Below are positions 44,385 to 53,364 of a stretch of DNA of 64,000 nt, in pieces. The stretch comes from JALOOX01 sp964557955 (GTDB lineage Bacteria; Desulfobacterota; Syntrophobacteria; Syntrophobacterales; Syntrophobacteraceae). The notes under the pieces were generated by a model. That model was not told the origin of the DNA. It did no database searches and saw only the letters and a list, made by a program, of their open reading frames with translations. The stretch covers positions 24,096 through 88,095 of the forward strand of contig CAZLCS010000019.1 of the NCBI GenBank assembly GCA_964557955.1. The letters run 5' to 3'. A program made the position numbers and the translations under genes. Each line of letters begins with the position of its first letter. Positions within the stretch are counted from its first letter, which is position 1.

Positions 44385-45566
44385 ATGAGCAACAAAGTCG
44401 ATCCTAACCTGATCCACGACCTGAAGCATTTCGGGCTTTCCGAGGCCCAGAAGTGCTATAATTGTGGGAACTGTACGGCCATCTGCCCGTTATCCACCCC
44501 CGAAAACCCCTTTCCCAGGAAGTTCGTGCGCTACATCCAAATGGGCCAGACCGAGAAGATCCTGAAGTCGCCCGAGCCCTGGCTGTGCTATTACTGCGGG
44601 GATTGCTCCACCAAGTGCCCGCGCGGCGCCGAGCCCGGGGAAACGATGATGGCCCTCCGTCGCTATCTGACGGCGGCCTACGACTGGACGGGATTCGCCC
44701 GGAGATTTTACACTTCCGAGCGCTTCGAGATCATCGCCATCTCCATCGTGGCGCTGCTCGTGGGTCTCGGGCTGCTCCTGTTCCACGGGGACAACATCGA
44801 CTGGGAGAACGCCAGGCTGAACACGGTCTGGCCTTCCGACAAAATTGAAATCGCCGATCTTTTCATGGCGGCGATCCTCTCGTTTCTGCTTCTCAGCAAT
44901 GTTTTCCGATGCTTCAAGTACATTATGGGGGATCTGGCATTCAAGGTGCCCATCAAATACTACGCGAGCCAGGCCAAGGAGCTCATCATCCATGTCCTGA
45001 CCCAGAAGCGCTTCGGGCAGTGTACGGACAGGATGCAATGGTTCGTTCACCTCATGATCATGACCGGTTATGCGTCCGTCTTCCTCATGGTTGTGGTCTT
45101 CATCAACGGGTTGGGCTTCGAGAACCTGAAGTTCCAGCGGGACCTGCCGGAGTATGCCCTCTGGCATCCCATCCGGCTGGTGGGATACTATGCCACCTTT
45201 GCCATCATGTACGGGACTACCTACGCCATCATCGGGCGCCTGAAGAAAAGCAAGCCGGCGTATCGCTATTCGCATCCCACTGACTGGATGTTCCTGATCC
45301 TGCTCCAGCTCACCACCATGACCGGTATTTTCATCCACTTCACCCGGTTGCTCAACTGGCCCATCCCGACCTACGGGATGTACATTGTTCACATGATGGT
45401 AGCTGTCCCGATGCTGGTTCTGGAAGTTCCCTTCGCCAAGTGGGCGCACCTGGCTTACCGTCCGCTCGTGCTCTACCTGCTCAAGGTTAAGGAGATGTAT
45501 CTTCAGGACCAGCCTGCAGTCGTTACGGAGGCTGAGCCTCAGCCGGTGGTAGCCCCTGCTGAGTAG
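44385..45566 (+). CDS. qmoC: quinone-interacting oxidoreductase complex membrane subunit QmoC
   Basis: A 393-residue fusion of an HdrC-like Fe-S domain and an HdrE/cytochrome-b-type membrane domain. Two CxxCxxC...C motifs (CYNCGNCTAICP near 26 and CYYCGDCSTKCP near 68) bind [4Fe-4S] clusters. Five or six membrane segments follow (about 115-350) with histidines in the HLMIMTGY and HIVHMM segments that can ligate haem b. It oxidises menaquinol. AGGAGG precedes the ATG. It is the last gene before a strong terminator. Confidence 0.95.
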   Translation: MSNKVDPNLIHDLKHFGLSEAQKCYNCGNCTAICPLSTPENPFPRKFVRYIQMGQTEKILKSPEPWLCYYCGDCSTKCPRGAEPGETMMALRRYLTAAYDWTGFARRFYTSERFEIIAISIVALLVGLGLLLFHGDNIDWENARLNTVWPSDKIEIADLFMAAILSFLLLSNVFRCFKYIMGDLAFKVPIKYYASQAKELIIHVLTQKRFGQCTDRMQWFVHLMIMTGYASVFLMVVVFINGLGFENLKFQRDLPEYALWHPIRLVGYYATFAIMYGTTYAIIGRLKKSKPAYRYSHPTDWMFLILLQLTTMTGIFIHFTRLLNWPIPTYGMYIVHMMVAVPMLVLEVPFAKWAHLAYRPLVLYLLKVKEMYLQDQPAVVTEAEPQPVVAPAE

Positions 45567-45578
45567 ACGGCTGTTCGT

Positions 45579-45596
45579 CAGACCGTGAACGGTCTG
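45579..45596 (+). repeat. perfect hairpin after qmoC
   Basis: CAGACCGT and ACGGTCTG form an 8-bp stem with a 2-base loop, 13 bases after the qmoC stop. It precedes the intrinsic terminator and may protect the 3' end. Confidence 0.45.
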
Positions 45597-45625
45597 GCGG
45601 ATCTCGACCGGCAGTCATTTCCAAG

Positions 45626-45661
45626 GCCCACGAAGATCGCACTTCTTCGTGGGCTTTTTTT
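45626..45661 (+). terminator. intrinsic terminator of qmoABC
   Basis: GCCCACGAAG (45626-45635) pairs perfectly with CTTCGTGGGC (45645-45654) across a 9-base loop, followed by seven Ts (45655-45661). This is a textbook Rho-independent terminator and separates the qmo operon from the glycan cluster. Confidence 0.88.
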
Positions 45662-45759
45662 GGATGTGCCAGGGGGCTCAGGGTGGTGAAGCCTTTGTAC
45701 TGCAGTCGCCAGTTGCTCGATATTTCAGGGTTTGGTTCGTGCCCGGCAAGGACTTCCTC

Positions 45760-46989
45760 TTGAAAGGCTTGAAGGTTGCCTATGTGCTGCACTGGTTTCC
45801 GGAGCCGTCTGAGACCTTCATCTTCAACGAAGTGCGGCACTTTCAGGAACTGGGCCTGGGAGTGAGGGTCTTTACCCTCTATGGCGAGCTGAGGAGGAAC
45901 CTTTCCTCGGAAATGTCCTCCACATCCATCTGGGTTGAGAGGCTGGGCTCCCGTTTTATCGCGCAGATTCCTCGTGCGCTGGAACATTGGCGACGAAGGA
46001 GCCCGCTGGTGTTTCATGACTTGTTTCGGACAATTCCCATTCGGCGTTGGTGCGACCTGGAAATGGCCGGAGAGAATCTCTGGGCCTTTCTGTGCGGATT
46101 CCAGCTGGGCAGGCGCTTCGCTGAAATGGGCATCCGGCACATCCATGCCGCATGGGCCAACGGCCCGGCGACGGCGGCCTGGGTGGCCTCGCGCCTCTCA
46201 GGCATCCCGTTCAGCTTTGCGGCTCATGCCACGGACATCTATCCACCGGACGGAGCCCTGACCGAAAAGATTTCTGCGGCGTCTTTCGTCAGGACAGAGA
46301 ATCAGGCCAATGTGGATCATCTCCGTCGGCATGCCGCGACTCAGACGGACGGGGAGAAGATCCACCTGGTTTACAGCGGTCATCCCACTCGAAGGGCTGA
46401 AGCAGCGGAGGTGCCCATGGAACCGCCTTACAGACTGCTTGCCGTGGGGCGGTTTGTCCCGAAGAAGGGTTTCGATGTCCTGCTCAGGGCGTGCAGCATC
46501 CTTGAGAGACAGGGCATTGAATTCCGCCTCACCCTGGCGGGGGCCGGCCCGCAGGCCCGACGTCTGCACTCCCTGGCCTCGGAGCTCAATCTTGGCGATC
46601 GCGTCGAGTTTCCTGGTTTTGTGCTGTATGACCGAGTGCCTGAGCTCCTGTCCAGGGCCGATGTGTTCCTAATGCCCAGCATCATTGATCCTTCAGGGGA
46701 CCGGGATGGCCTTCCCAATGTGATCGTGGAGGCGCTCCTCCAGAGGGTCCCCGTGGTGGCGACGGACGTTTGCGGGATTTCCGAGGTCATCCGCGACGGG
46801 CTCACGGGCATTCTGATACCCCCGAATGACCCCGATGCTCTTGCCTGGGCCGTGATGGACCTGGTCCGGGACAGGTCCCGAGCGCTTCGTATGGCGGAGG
46901 CCGGCCGCAGCCTTGCCCTCGATCGTTTCGATGCGGATCGATGCTTTGCTGCGGTTTTGGATCTCATCGCGGGTGCCGTAGGAAGATGA
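45760..46989 (+). CDS. glycosyltransferase family 4
   Basis: A 409-residue GT-B retaining glycosyltransferase. The N-terminal acceptor half begins KVAYVLHWFPEPSETFIFNEVRH, typical of GT4 enzymes of exopolysaccharide and colanic-acid type; the C-terminal half has LAVGRFVPKKGFDVLL and the donor-binding DGLPNVIVEALLQRVPVVATD. The TTG at 45760 is chosen: AAGGA is seven bases upstream and the family N-terminus follows. A GTG at 45739 is an alternative; longer frames overlap the terminator. It overlaps the flippase start by 4 bases. Confidence 0.85.
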   Translation: MKGLKVAYVLHWFPEPSETFIFNEVRHFQELGLGVRVFTLYGELRRNLSSEMSSTSIWVERLGSRFIAQIPRALEHWRRRSPLVFHDLFRTIPIRRWCDLEMAGENLWAFLCGFQLGRRFAEMGIRHIHAAWANGPATAAWVASRLSGIPFSFAAHATDIYPPDGALTEKISAASFVRTENQANVDHLRRHAATQTDGEKIHLVYSGHPTRRAEAAEVPMEPPYRLLAVGRFVPKKGFDVLLRACSILERQGIEFRLTLAGAGPQARRLHSLASELNLGDRVEFPGFVLYDRVPELLSRADVFLMPSIIDPSGDRDGLPNVIVEALLQRVPVVATDVCGISEVIRDGLTGILIPPNDPDALAWAVMDLVRDRSRALRMAEAGRSLALDRFDADRCFAAVLDLIAGAVGR

Positions 46990-48395
46990 ATCCAGGCTCC
47001 CACGGCATCCTTCGAAAGTTCGCCTATCTCCTGGGAGCCCAATGGTTCCGGGAGGTTTTGCAGAGCGTCTTTCTCATTGTGCTGGCCCGTACCAGTTCGA
47101 CGACCTATGGCGAGTTCATGCTTGCTTTCAGCATTGCCCAGGTCGTCGTCTTTGTGGCCGAATTCGGACTGAATCAGCACCTGGTAACGCTTCTGGCCAG
47201 ACGTGATGCCGAAAAGGCCGAACTGCTCGTGGAAGTGTCTGTGCTCAAAGGAGGTCTCCTCCTGCTCGGCCTGCTGGGCGCATTGGGGTTTTCGGCCTGG
47301 CAGCAATATACTCCCTCTCTCAGCCTTCTCATCTTCATCGTGGTGGCGGGAGTTGGTCTGCAGGCGCTGGCAAGCTCCTTTTACGTTGCCTACCAGGTAG
47401 AAGGACGTCAGCACGTCGAAGCGCGTATTCGTGCCGTCTCCGCAAGCCTCGGATTCGGATACGGACTTACGTCTCTGCTCATGGGAATGGCTCCGGTCTG
47501 GGTGGCCTGCTACCTGGCGTTGGAGACCTTCACGGGACTCAGCGCTGCGCTCATCGAGTCAATGAGCCGAGCAAATCGAAAGTGGTGCCGCCCTGCACTG
47601 GGGCGCCTGAGTACGATGGCCCGGGGAGGGCTGGTCTTCGTATTCATGGCATTGGCCGCCATTCTCTACAACAAGAACAACATCTTCTTTCTGCAGCGCT
47701 ACGCAGGCTCAGAAGGTGTGGCCCAATACAGCGTTACATGGGAAATGGTCGATGGCGTCTCGGCTCTGACCTCCAACCTGTTGTTGAAGAACGTCCTCTA
47801 TCCGCTGTTCGTCAATCTCAACCGCGAGGCTTCGAGCGAACTGGCTCAGGTGGCGCGAAACTGTGCGCGGTGGCTTCTGTTGGCTTCCCTCCCCATCATC
47901 TTCTTGCTGTACGTGGAAAGCGACCGGCTCATCGGGCTCGTTTACGGTGAGGGTTACGCTCGGGCGATTCAACTGCAGAAAGCCCTTGCCTTCACCGTGG
48001 TCTGCTCCTTCCTCCATAACCTTGCGTCATATTTGATGATGAGCATGAAGAAGGAGCGCTTGCTGCTGAAATTCTACCTGGCCGGTCTGGCATTCAATCT
48101 GCTCGTCTGTACGGTAGCAATCCCCAGATTCCCCCTGGAGGGGGCTGTGGCTGCGATTGTCCTCACCAAGGGATTCATGCTTCTGCTGACGGCGGGGTAC
48201 TGCCAAAGCCGAATCGGGCTGATCTCGAAGCAGACCTGGTTTCAGACCGCCGCCACAGCTTTTGCGGGTCTGATGCTCTATGCGTTGGGAGGATTCTTCC
48301 TCGCCCGGGAAGCGGGAGAGCTGTTCGCCATGCTTCCGATTCTTGTTCTTGCTCGGAAATGGTACCGTGGAGAACCCTTGACCACAAAAGGTTAG
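46986..48395 (+). CDS. polysaccharide flippase (MATE/MVF superfamily)
   Basis: A 469-residue membrane protein with about 12-14 hydrophobic segments, in the Wzx/PST-like family that moves lipid-linked oligosaccharides to the outer face. It begins LRKFAYLLGAQWFREVLQSVFLIVLAR and has the family's paired loops such as YNKNNIFFLQRYAGSEGVAQYS. The ATG overlaps the stop of the upstream glycosyltransferase (ATGA), so the two are coupled. Substrate is unknown. Confidence 0.88.
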   Translation: MNPGSHGILRKFAYLLGAQWFREVLQSVFLIVLARTSSTTYGEFMLAFSIAQVVVFVAEFGLNQHLVTLLARRDAEKAELLVEVSVLKGGLLLLGLLGALGFSAWQQYTPSLSLLIFIVVAGVGLQALASSFYVAYQVEGRQHVEARIRAVSASLGFGYGLTSLLMGMAPVWVACYLALETFTGLSAALIESMSRANRKWCRPALGRLSTMARGGLVFVFMALAAILYNKNNIFFLQRYAGSEGVAQYSVTWEMVDGVSALTSNLLLKNVLYPLFVNLNREASSELAQVARNCARWLLLASLPIIFLLYVESDRLIGLVYGEGYARAIQLQKALAFTVVCSFLHNLASYLMMSMKKERLLLKFYLAGLAFNLLVCTVAIPRFPLEGAVAAIVLTKGFMLLLTAGYCQSRIGLISKQTWFQTAATAFAGLMLYALGGFFLAREAGELFAMLPILVLARKWYRGEPLTTKG

Positions 48396-48464
48396 AGAAT
48401 TCATGAAACCGGATGACTCCTTTCGAAAGAAACCCTTGGCCTGGGAAGGCCGAAGAGGCGCAGG

Positions 48465-49733
48465 ATGCCGGACGCAGCCGGGTGTATGGTTTTGAGCATG
48501 CTCGGGCTTTTCTTGACCAGTGCGGCGATCTATTTACTCCTCATTGCAGGTTTGTACGTTCTTGGGGCGAATCACGTGCGAAGGGGAATCGCTTCACAGG
48601 CGGGTGGGACGGTATCGGACGAGAGGCTGCTGCGACAGTCATCCTCCAGGGTCGCTGTTGTCGTGCCGGTAACGGGCCTCGCTCACGACCTCGAGCTCAC
48701 TCTCGGGTCTCTACTGCGTCAGCACCATCCCAACCACGAGGTGGTGATGGTGACCCGGGACGAAGACGATCCGGCAACTTCCCTGGTAAAAAGACTTTGC
48801 GCTGATGCTCCCCATGGCAGTCATGTGCTGAGTGGGCCCGCAGAAGGCTGTGGACAGAAAAACCACAACCTTTTGAGAGGGCTGAGTGCGGTGGGGGCAA
48901 GGCCTGAAATCCTGGTGTTCTGCGATGCCAATCATTGGGCGCCCCCACATTTTCTTCAGAACCTCGTGAGACCTCTCGAAGAGGGGGGCGCGCTCCTCGC
49001 CAGCGGGTACCACCGGGTCCGGGTGGAGGATCATGCATTGGGGTCTCTGGGGATGCTCCTCTCGGTCATGGCCATTCACATGCTTCAGGGAATCCCGTTC
49101 ATCACACAGCCCTGGGGAGGGGCCACAGCGGTCTCTGCTGAGGCGTTCGACAGGTTTGGAATGCATCGAATCTGGGCCGGCACGGTCGTGGATGATTACT
49201 CGCTGGGTTGTCGCTTGCTGAAAGAGGGGATCCGATCCAAACCTGTCTCTGATGCATGCCTGCTGACGACCGTAAGTCGTCGGACCCTTGGCGGATGGGT
49301 TGATTGGCTCACCCGGCAGCTCATGTTCTTCAAAATCTTTGAACCGATTTTATGGATCCTGTCCATGCCCGTTGCCGGGGTTCTCGTTTTTCCACTGATG
49401 GTCTCCATTTTGGCGGTCTTCGGAGGCATCCTGGGAGGGTTGAGCCTCGCAATGACAGCCGCTGCGGCAGTATTTCTCGTGTGTTTTGTATCCCTTGCCC
49501 TGATGTTCAGAAGAGTGGTTCCCGAGGCGGTCCCTGCCGGCCGTTGGATTGCGGCTTTTGCGATCATGCACCTCGTGACCGCCTGGTGTTATGTTCGCAC
49601 CTGGGCGACACAGGATATAGTCTGGCGTGGAATCACTTATAGAGTCGGGAAGGGAGGGGTTGTGAAAGGGATCCGGCACGCCGCACGGCGCTGGAGCGAA
49701 GGTGATGGGGGCCCGTTTCACCAGAGGCAATGA
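48465..49733 (+). CDS. membrane glycosyltransferase, GT2/GT21-like
   Basis: A 422-residue processive-type glycosyltransferase with an N-terminal membrane segment (about 11-33), a cytoplasmic GT-A domain and three or four C-terminal membrane segments. The GT-A domain has VVVPVTGLAHDLELTLGSL, a D-x-N variant of the DXD (FCDANHWAPP), TVVDDYSLGCRLL and a WLTRQLMFFK segment in place of Q/RxxRW. The closest pattern is ceramide-glucosyltransferase-like (GT21) or HpnI-type. It lies 69 bases after the flippase gene. Confidence 0.82.
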   Translation: MPDAAGCMVLSMLGLFLTSAAIYLLLIAGLYVLGANHVRRGIASQAGGTVSDERLLRQSSSRVAVVVPVTGLAHDLELTLGSLLRQHHPNHEVVMVTRDEDDPATSLVKRLCADAPHGSHVLSGPAEGCGQKNHNLLRGLSAVGARPEILVFCDANHWAPPHFLQNLVRPLEEGGALLASGYHRVRVEDHALGSLGMLLSVMAIHMLQGIPFITQPWGGATAVSAEAFDRFGMHRIWAGTVVDDYSLGCRLLKEGIRSKPVSDACLLTTVSRRTLGGWVDWLTRQLMFFKIFEPILWILSMPVAGVLVFPLMVSILAVFGGILGGLSLAMTAAAAVFLVCFVSLALMFRRVVPEAVPAGRWIAAFAIMHLVTAWCYVRTWATQDIVWRGITYRVGKGGVVKGIRHAARRWSEGDGGPFHQRQ

Positions 49734-49831
49734 TTTTTCCGTCGGCATCCGCTCTTCCAGCTCTTCCCCTGTTTGTGGCGGGAACAGTACGGTGCTGATC
49801 CTTAAAAGACATGGAGGTCAGCCGGTCTACA

Positions 49832-50956
49832 ATGGCCAGGATTCTTTACGGCGTTCAAGGGGATGCCCACGGGCATTCCATCCGGGCCTTGACGGTGGCC
49901 CGACACTATCCGGAGCATGAATTTCTTTTCGTCAGCCATTCCAAGGGAGCCGCGTTTCTTCGCCCCTCGTTCAGAGTCCTGGAGTGCCCCGGGCCGGTCA
50001 ATGTGATTCAGGGCCATCGCACAGCGGCTTTCCCAATGCTGAGACGAAACCTCCAATTCTGGCTGAAAAAGAGTCAGCAGGAGGATGCCCTGCTCAGGGC
50101 CATTGACCATTTTGAGCCGGACGTCAGCATAACGGACTACGAGTTCTTCGTGCCTCGTATCAGCAGGCGTCTGGGCATTCCGTGCCTTTCGATCGATCAC
50201 CAGCACATCATTGCCTGTTCCTCCTATGATCTGCCTTTAAGACAGGTACCCGGTTATCTGGGCTTCAAGCTCGCCCTTTCGGGAATGTTCAGTGGCGCCT
50301 CGGAATACCTCGTGATCTCTTTCTTTGGGGCCGCTCATGCAAAGCTCAGCGGCGTTTTCAGGGTTCTACCTCCCATCCTTCGCGAATCTCTTCTCCAATT
50401 GCATCCCGAGGATCTTGGGTACGTGGTTTCCTATCAGAGCACTTCCACCTTCGGGAGCGACCTGCCCATTCTCAGCGCCATAGGTCGGCCGGTTTTCGTC
50501 TATGGCCAGTATCGTGAAGGGCAGCAGGGACACCTGCATTTTAAGCGATACTCGGAAGAGAAGTTTCTCGAGGATTTGGCAGGGTGCAGCTACGTGATCT
50601 GTGGAGGCGGCCACACTCTGATGTCTGAAGCGCTGTACCTGGGAAAGCCGGTTTTTTCCTTTCCCATCACCGGTCTCTTTGAACAGTACCTCAACGCCTC
50701 AAATCTTGCCCGGCTGGGCTACGGGCAATACTCAACGGACTTCCGGGTTGGGCCCGATGCGATCCAGACCTTCGAAAAGGACCTGGGCCGTTATCGGACC
50801 AATATTGCAAGGGGCAGGTTCTGCGGAAACGTGGAGGTATTTGAGCTGTTGGATCGTTTCTTCACGCGCGGTACGATTGCGGCCGATTCAACCGGCAGTG
50901 ACGGTGCCCGGGAGGCATCCTCACCAGGCACCGTCAAGCAGGACCGACTTGTCTGA
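49832..50956 (+). CDS. glycosyltransferase, MJ1255/VC2487 type (GT-B)
   Basis: A 374-residue UDP-sugar transferase-like protein. It starts MARILYGVQGDAHGHSIRALTVA, matching the MJ1255/VC2487 group, with a GT-B C-terminal half including YVICGGGHTLMSEALYLGKPVFSFPI. The donor and acceptor are not predictable. A GGAGG lies 14 bases upstream of the chosen ATG; an ATG seven codons upstream is an alternative. It is the last of four rightward glycan genes. Confidence 0.8.
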   Translation: MARILYGVQGDAHGHSIRALTVARHYPEHEFLFVSHSKGAAFLRPSFRVLECPGPVNVIQGHRTAAFPMLRRNLQFWLKKSQQEDALLRAIDHFEPDVSITDYEFFVPRISRRLGIPCLSIDHQHIIACSSYDLPLRQVPGYLGFKLALSGMFSGASEYLVISFFGAAHAKLSGVFRVLPPILRESLLQLHPEDLGYVVSYQSTSTFGSDLPILSAIGRPVFVYGQYREGQQGHLHFKRYSEEKFLEDLAGCSYVICGGGHTLMSEALYLGKPVFSFPITGLFEQYLNASNLARLGYGQYSTDFRVGPDAIQTFEKDLGRYRTNIARGRFCGNVEVFELLDRFFTRGTIAADSTGSDGAREASSPGTVKQDRLV

Positions 50957-51016
50957 TTCTTCCGTGATTCGCTGGTGGGCTCAGCAGTCTGATCACTGAA
51001 AGGCATGCGGGATCTT

Positions 51017-51844
51017 CTACAGATTGAAATTGTTCATGAGGACGTCCATGAGAATCTTGACGCCTTTCGCTGTGCTTTCTCCAGTTTCCTGGGTGCCCTT
51101 GAGGCGAGTTGCGCGGCCTTTTCCGAGATCGACTGTGCCGACTGCAGCGATTCCGGTTCCCGATCCGAATTCCACGTCGGCACAGATCCCGCTTTCCGGA
51201 GCTTTGGCTTCGTTAATGGATATGCTGAATGTTTTGTTGTACGATACCATTCCCCAACCCGATACACACATATTGGCGCCGGCGCCTTCAAGGATGAAGA
51301 GGTTCCCATCGAATGGAATCGCGGTAACCATTTCAATGGATGTTGTCTTCTTCTCGCCTTCAAGCTTTTTGACCGTGAGCGTCCACAGGCCGGTGAGGTC
51401 AGGCACTTCGCCTGCGGGCACGCCGCTGAATTTGAGGCCGCCTTCTGCCGCGCTGCCTTTCAATGACATTTTGTTTTCTGAGACACTGGCGGTAAAACTT
51501 CTAACATCCAATCTGGCTTCACTCGCCGGATGATTGTTCAGATAGCCAACGACTTTTCCGCGACTGTCGAACCCCCATTCACCCCACACGTTGGTGCAAC
51601 CGAGACTCGCTTCCACACCTTTCTTTGTGAGAGGAGTCGGGGTCACGAGAGCATATCCTGCAATCACACCATCGGCGTAGAAGGTCAGGTAAGCAGAACC
51701 CTTTTTCACTCCTGTTATGACGAGGTCCCATGTCTTGATTCCGTCGACACCTGCCGGCGAAATTTGGGCCTTTGCGTTATTTCCGAAGCATAGGACGGCA
51801 GCGACGAGTACCCATGCGATGACTGCGAGTTTCTTCGTTCTCAT
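51017..51844 (-). CDS. secreted protein of unknown function
   Basis: A 275-residue protein with a signal peptide (MRTKKLAVIAWVLVAAVLCFGNN, cleavage near AKA-Q). The mature part is beta-rich with two similar halves: ITGVKKGSAYLTFYADGVIAGYALVT ... GLWTLTVKKLEGEK and GNLFILEGAGANMCVSGWG. No family was recognised. It ends VLMNNFNL and is convergent with the glycosyltransferase at 49832. It lies within the glycan cluster but on the opposite strand to most members, so its role is uncertain. Confidence 0.6.
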   Translation of the reverse strand: MRTKKLAVIAWVLVAAVLCFGNNAKAQISPAGVDGIKTWDLVITGVKKGSAYLTFYADGVIAGYALVTPTPLTKKGVEASLGCTNVWGEWGFDSRGKVVGYLNNHPASEARLDVRSFTASVSENKMSLKGSAAEGGLKFSGVPAGEVPDLTGLWTLTVKKLEGEKKTTSIEMVTAIPFDGNLFILEGAGANMCVSGWGMVSYNKTFSISINEAKAPESGICADVEFGSGTGIAAVGTVDLGKGRATRLKGTQETGESTAKGVKILMDVLMNNFNL

Positions 51845-52273
51845 CTTCTCAACCCTTTCTATTCGATTTATACAGAAAAGCATTTGGTCCTCGCCTTCCC
51901 TGCTGCTCGTCTCATGGATTTCTTTGACCCATGTTCCAGTGCTGAGAAAGCCAATCAGAGACAAACAGAAGCCCTTCCGGCCATTCCAGACCTCAAGGTC
52001 CGTTCGGTGCTCGCTCCTCCCAAACCATGCCTTCCTTATCGGCAAGTGAGTTTGTAACTTTAGAATTCTAACCATGTGGCTGGTCTTGAAGGGATCTTTG
52101 AGGCTTTGCGCAAAAGGTCGGCCAGTTCGTGGACAAAGGAGGGTTGATTCGCAGTGTGTTTCAATTTTTTTGCGGATGAGGGCAACTCCGGTGGGAGTCG
52201 ACTGACGCACGGTCTCTCATTTTCAGGGGATTCCTGGCGGTTCGGCGTTCCAATGCCCCCACGCGATGGAAGC
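51845..52273. other. 429-bp region between the secreted protein and a glycosyltransferase
   Basis: A long frame continues upstream of the secreted protein but has no ribosome-binding site and reads as non-coding. No RNA or repeat was recognised. It should contain the promoter of the secreted protein gene; none was clear. Confidence 0.4.
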
Positions 52274-53359
52274 CTATGGAAGCTTCTGGAGTAATTGAAG
52301 GAACAATTCCTCGTGAGCGCGTACAGTGGAAAGCATGCTGAAACTCTCCACAACTCGCTGACGCCCGGCCTTACCGAAACCGGTGCTTTTGGGCAGGTTT
52401 TCGAGCAATTCAATCATGGCATCGGCCAAGGCTGCAGGGTCTCTCGGTTGGACCAGGGAACCCGTCGTCCCATTGCCTACTATTTCGTTGAGCCCTCCGA
52501 TGTTCGTGGCAACCACAGGCAAACCGCACGCCATGGCCTCCATGACCACGTTAGGCAGTCCTTCCTTGATGGAGCTCAGGGCGAAGAGGCTGGCCCTGCC
52601 GTAGAGAGGGCGGAGATCCTGGCAGCCGGGCCGCCATTGAAAATTGTGCGCGGGAAGTCTGCGCCGTGCGGATTCGACAACGTTCCTGCGCAGGGGCCCC
52701 TCCCCCACAAGCTGAAGCTTGGCAGTCGGGAAACGGTCCAGCAGCATCGCGAAGCCCTCGATGAGCGTCTCGTGGTCTTTGTCGGGCACCATTCGCGCCA
52801 CGCAGAGCACTTCAGGGTTGCGGGCATCAGGAGCTGAACCGGCTGGGATGAAATGGCCGGTATCGATGCCATTGAGTATGACGCTCACCATGGCCTCAGG
52901 GACGCCGTATCTTCGGGTTAAGAGCGTTTTCAGAATGCGGCTGTTGCAGAGATGGTGGTCAGCCAGCCGCCAGAGCACCTTCTCGTGCTGCCGGAAGGGG
53001 CCTCCTTCACCGCGGCACGTAGCCACAATTCGGGGTATTCCGGCAGCCCGGCCCAGGAGTCTTCCCCAGATGTTGGGGATGGCGGTCAGGAGAACCAGGA
53101 TATCCACCGGCTGAGATCGGAGGAGCATGGCGAGGCGGGCGAGGCCGGCAGGCCCTACGGTTTTGGAGGAGGACAGCCATCTCAGCGTGATTCCGTTTCC
53201 AGCTGGACGGAGCCTGAAATCGTTCACTGAGCGCATCATCCACAGCTCGACGTGAAATCTCTTCGGATCGAGATGTGATGCCAGCCCCAGGGCCTGGCGC
53301 TGAGTGCCGCCAAACTCCAGATCCTCCAGCAGCATGATGATCCGCGCTCGACGTCCCAC
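52274..53359 (-). CDS. glycosyltransferase family 4
   Basis: A roughly 361-residue GT-B enzyme: LEDLEFGGTQRQALGLASHL at the N-terminus, NGIDTGHFIP, VARMVPDKDHETLIEGFA and the donor site SSIKEGLPNVVMEAMACGLPVVATN. The gene begins just after the radical SAM gene's stop; GTG at 53359 is listed but its Shine-Dalgarno (AAGGA) is only one base away, so ATG at 53335 is also possible. It is co-transcribed with the radical SAM gene. Confidence 0.82.
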   Translation of the reverse strand: MGRRARIIMLLEDLEFGGTQRQALGLASHLDPKRFHVELWMMRSVNDFRLRPAGNGITLRWLSSSKTVGPAGLARLAMLLRSQPVDILVLLTAIPNIWGRLLGRAAGIPRIVATCRGEGGPFRQHEKVLWRLADHHLCNSRILKTLLTRRYGVPEAMVSVILNGIDTGHFIPAGSAPDARNPEVLCVARMVPDKDHETLIEGFAMLLDRFPTAKLQLVGEGPLRRNVVESARRRLPAHNFQWRPGCQDLRPLYGRASLFALSSIKEGLPNVVMEAMACGLPVVATNIGGLNEIVGNGTTGSLVQPRDPAALADAMIELLENLPKSTGFGKAGRQRVVESFSMLSTVRAHEELFLQLLQKLP

Positions 53360-53364
53360 GTCCT

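Noticed and set aside
51845..52210. Long N-terminal extension of the secreted protein
   Set aside because: The frame is open but a signal peptide starts at 51844 with a fitting upstream site, so the extension is non-coding.
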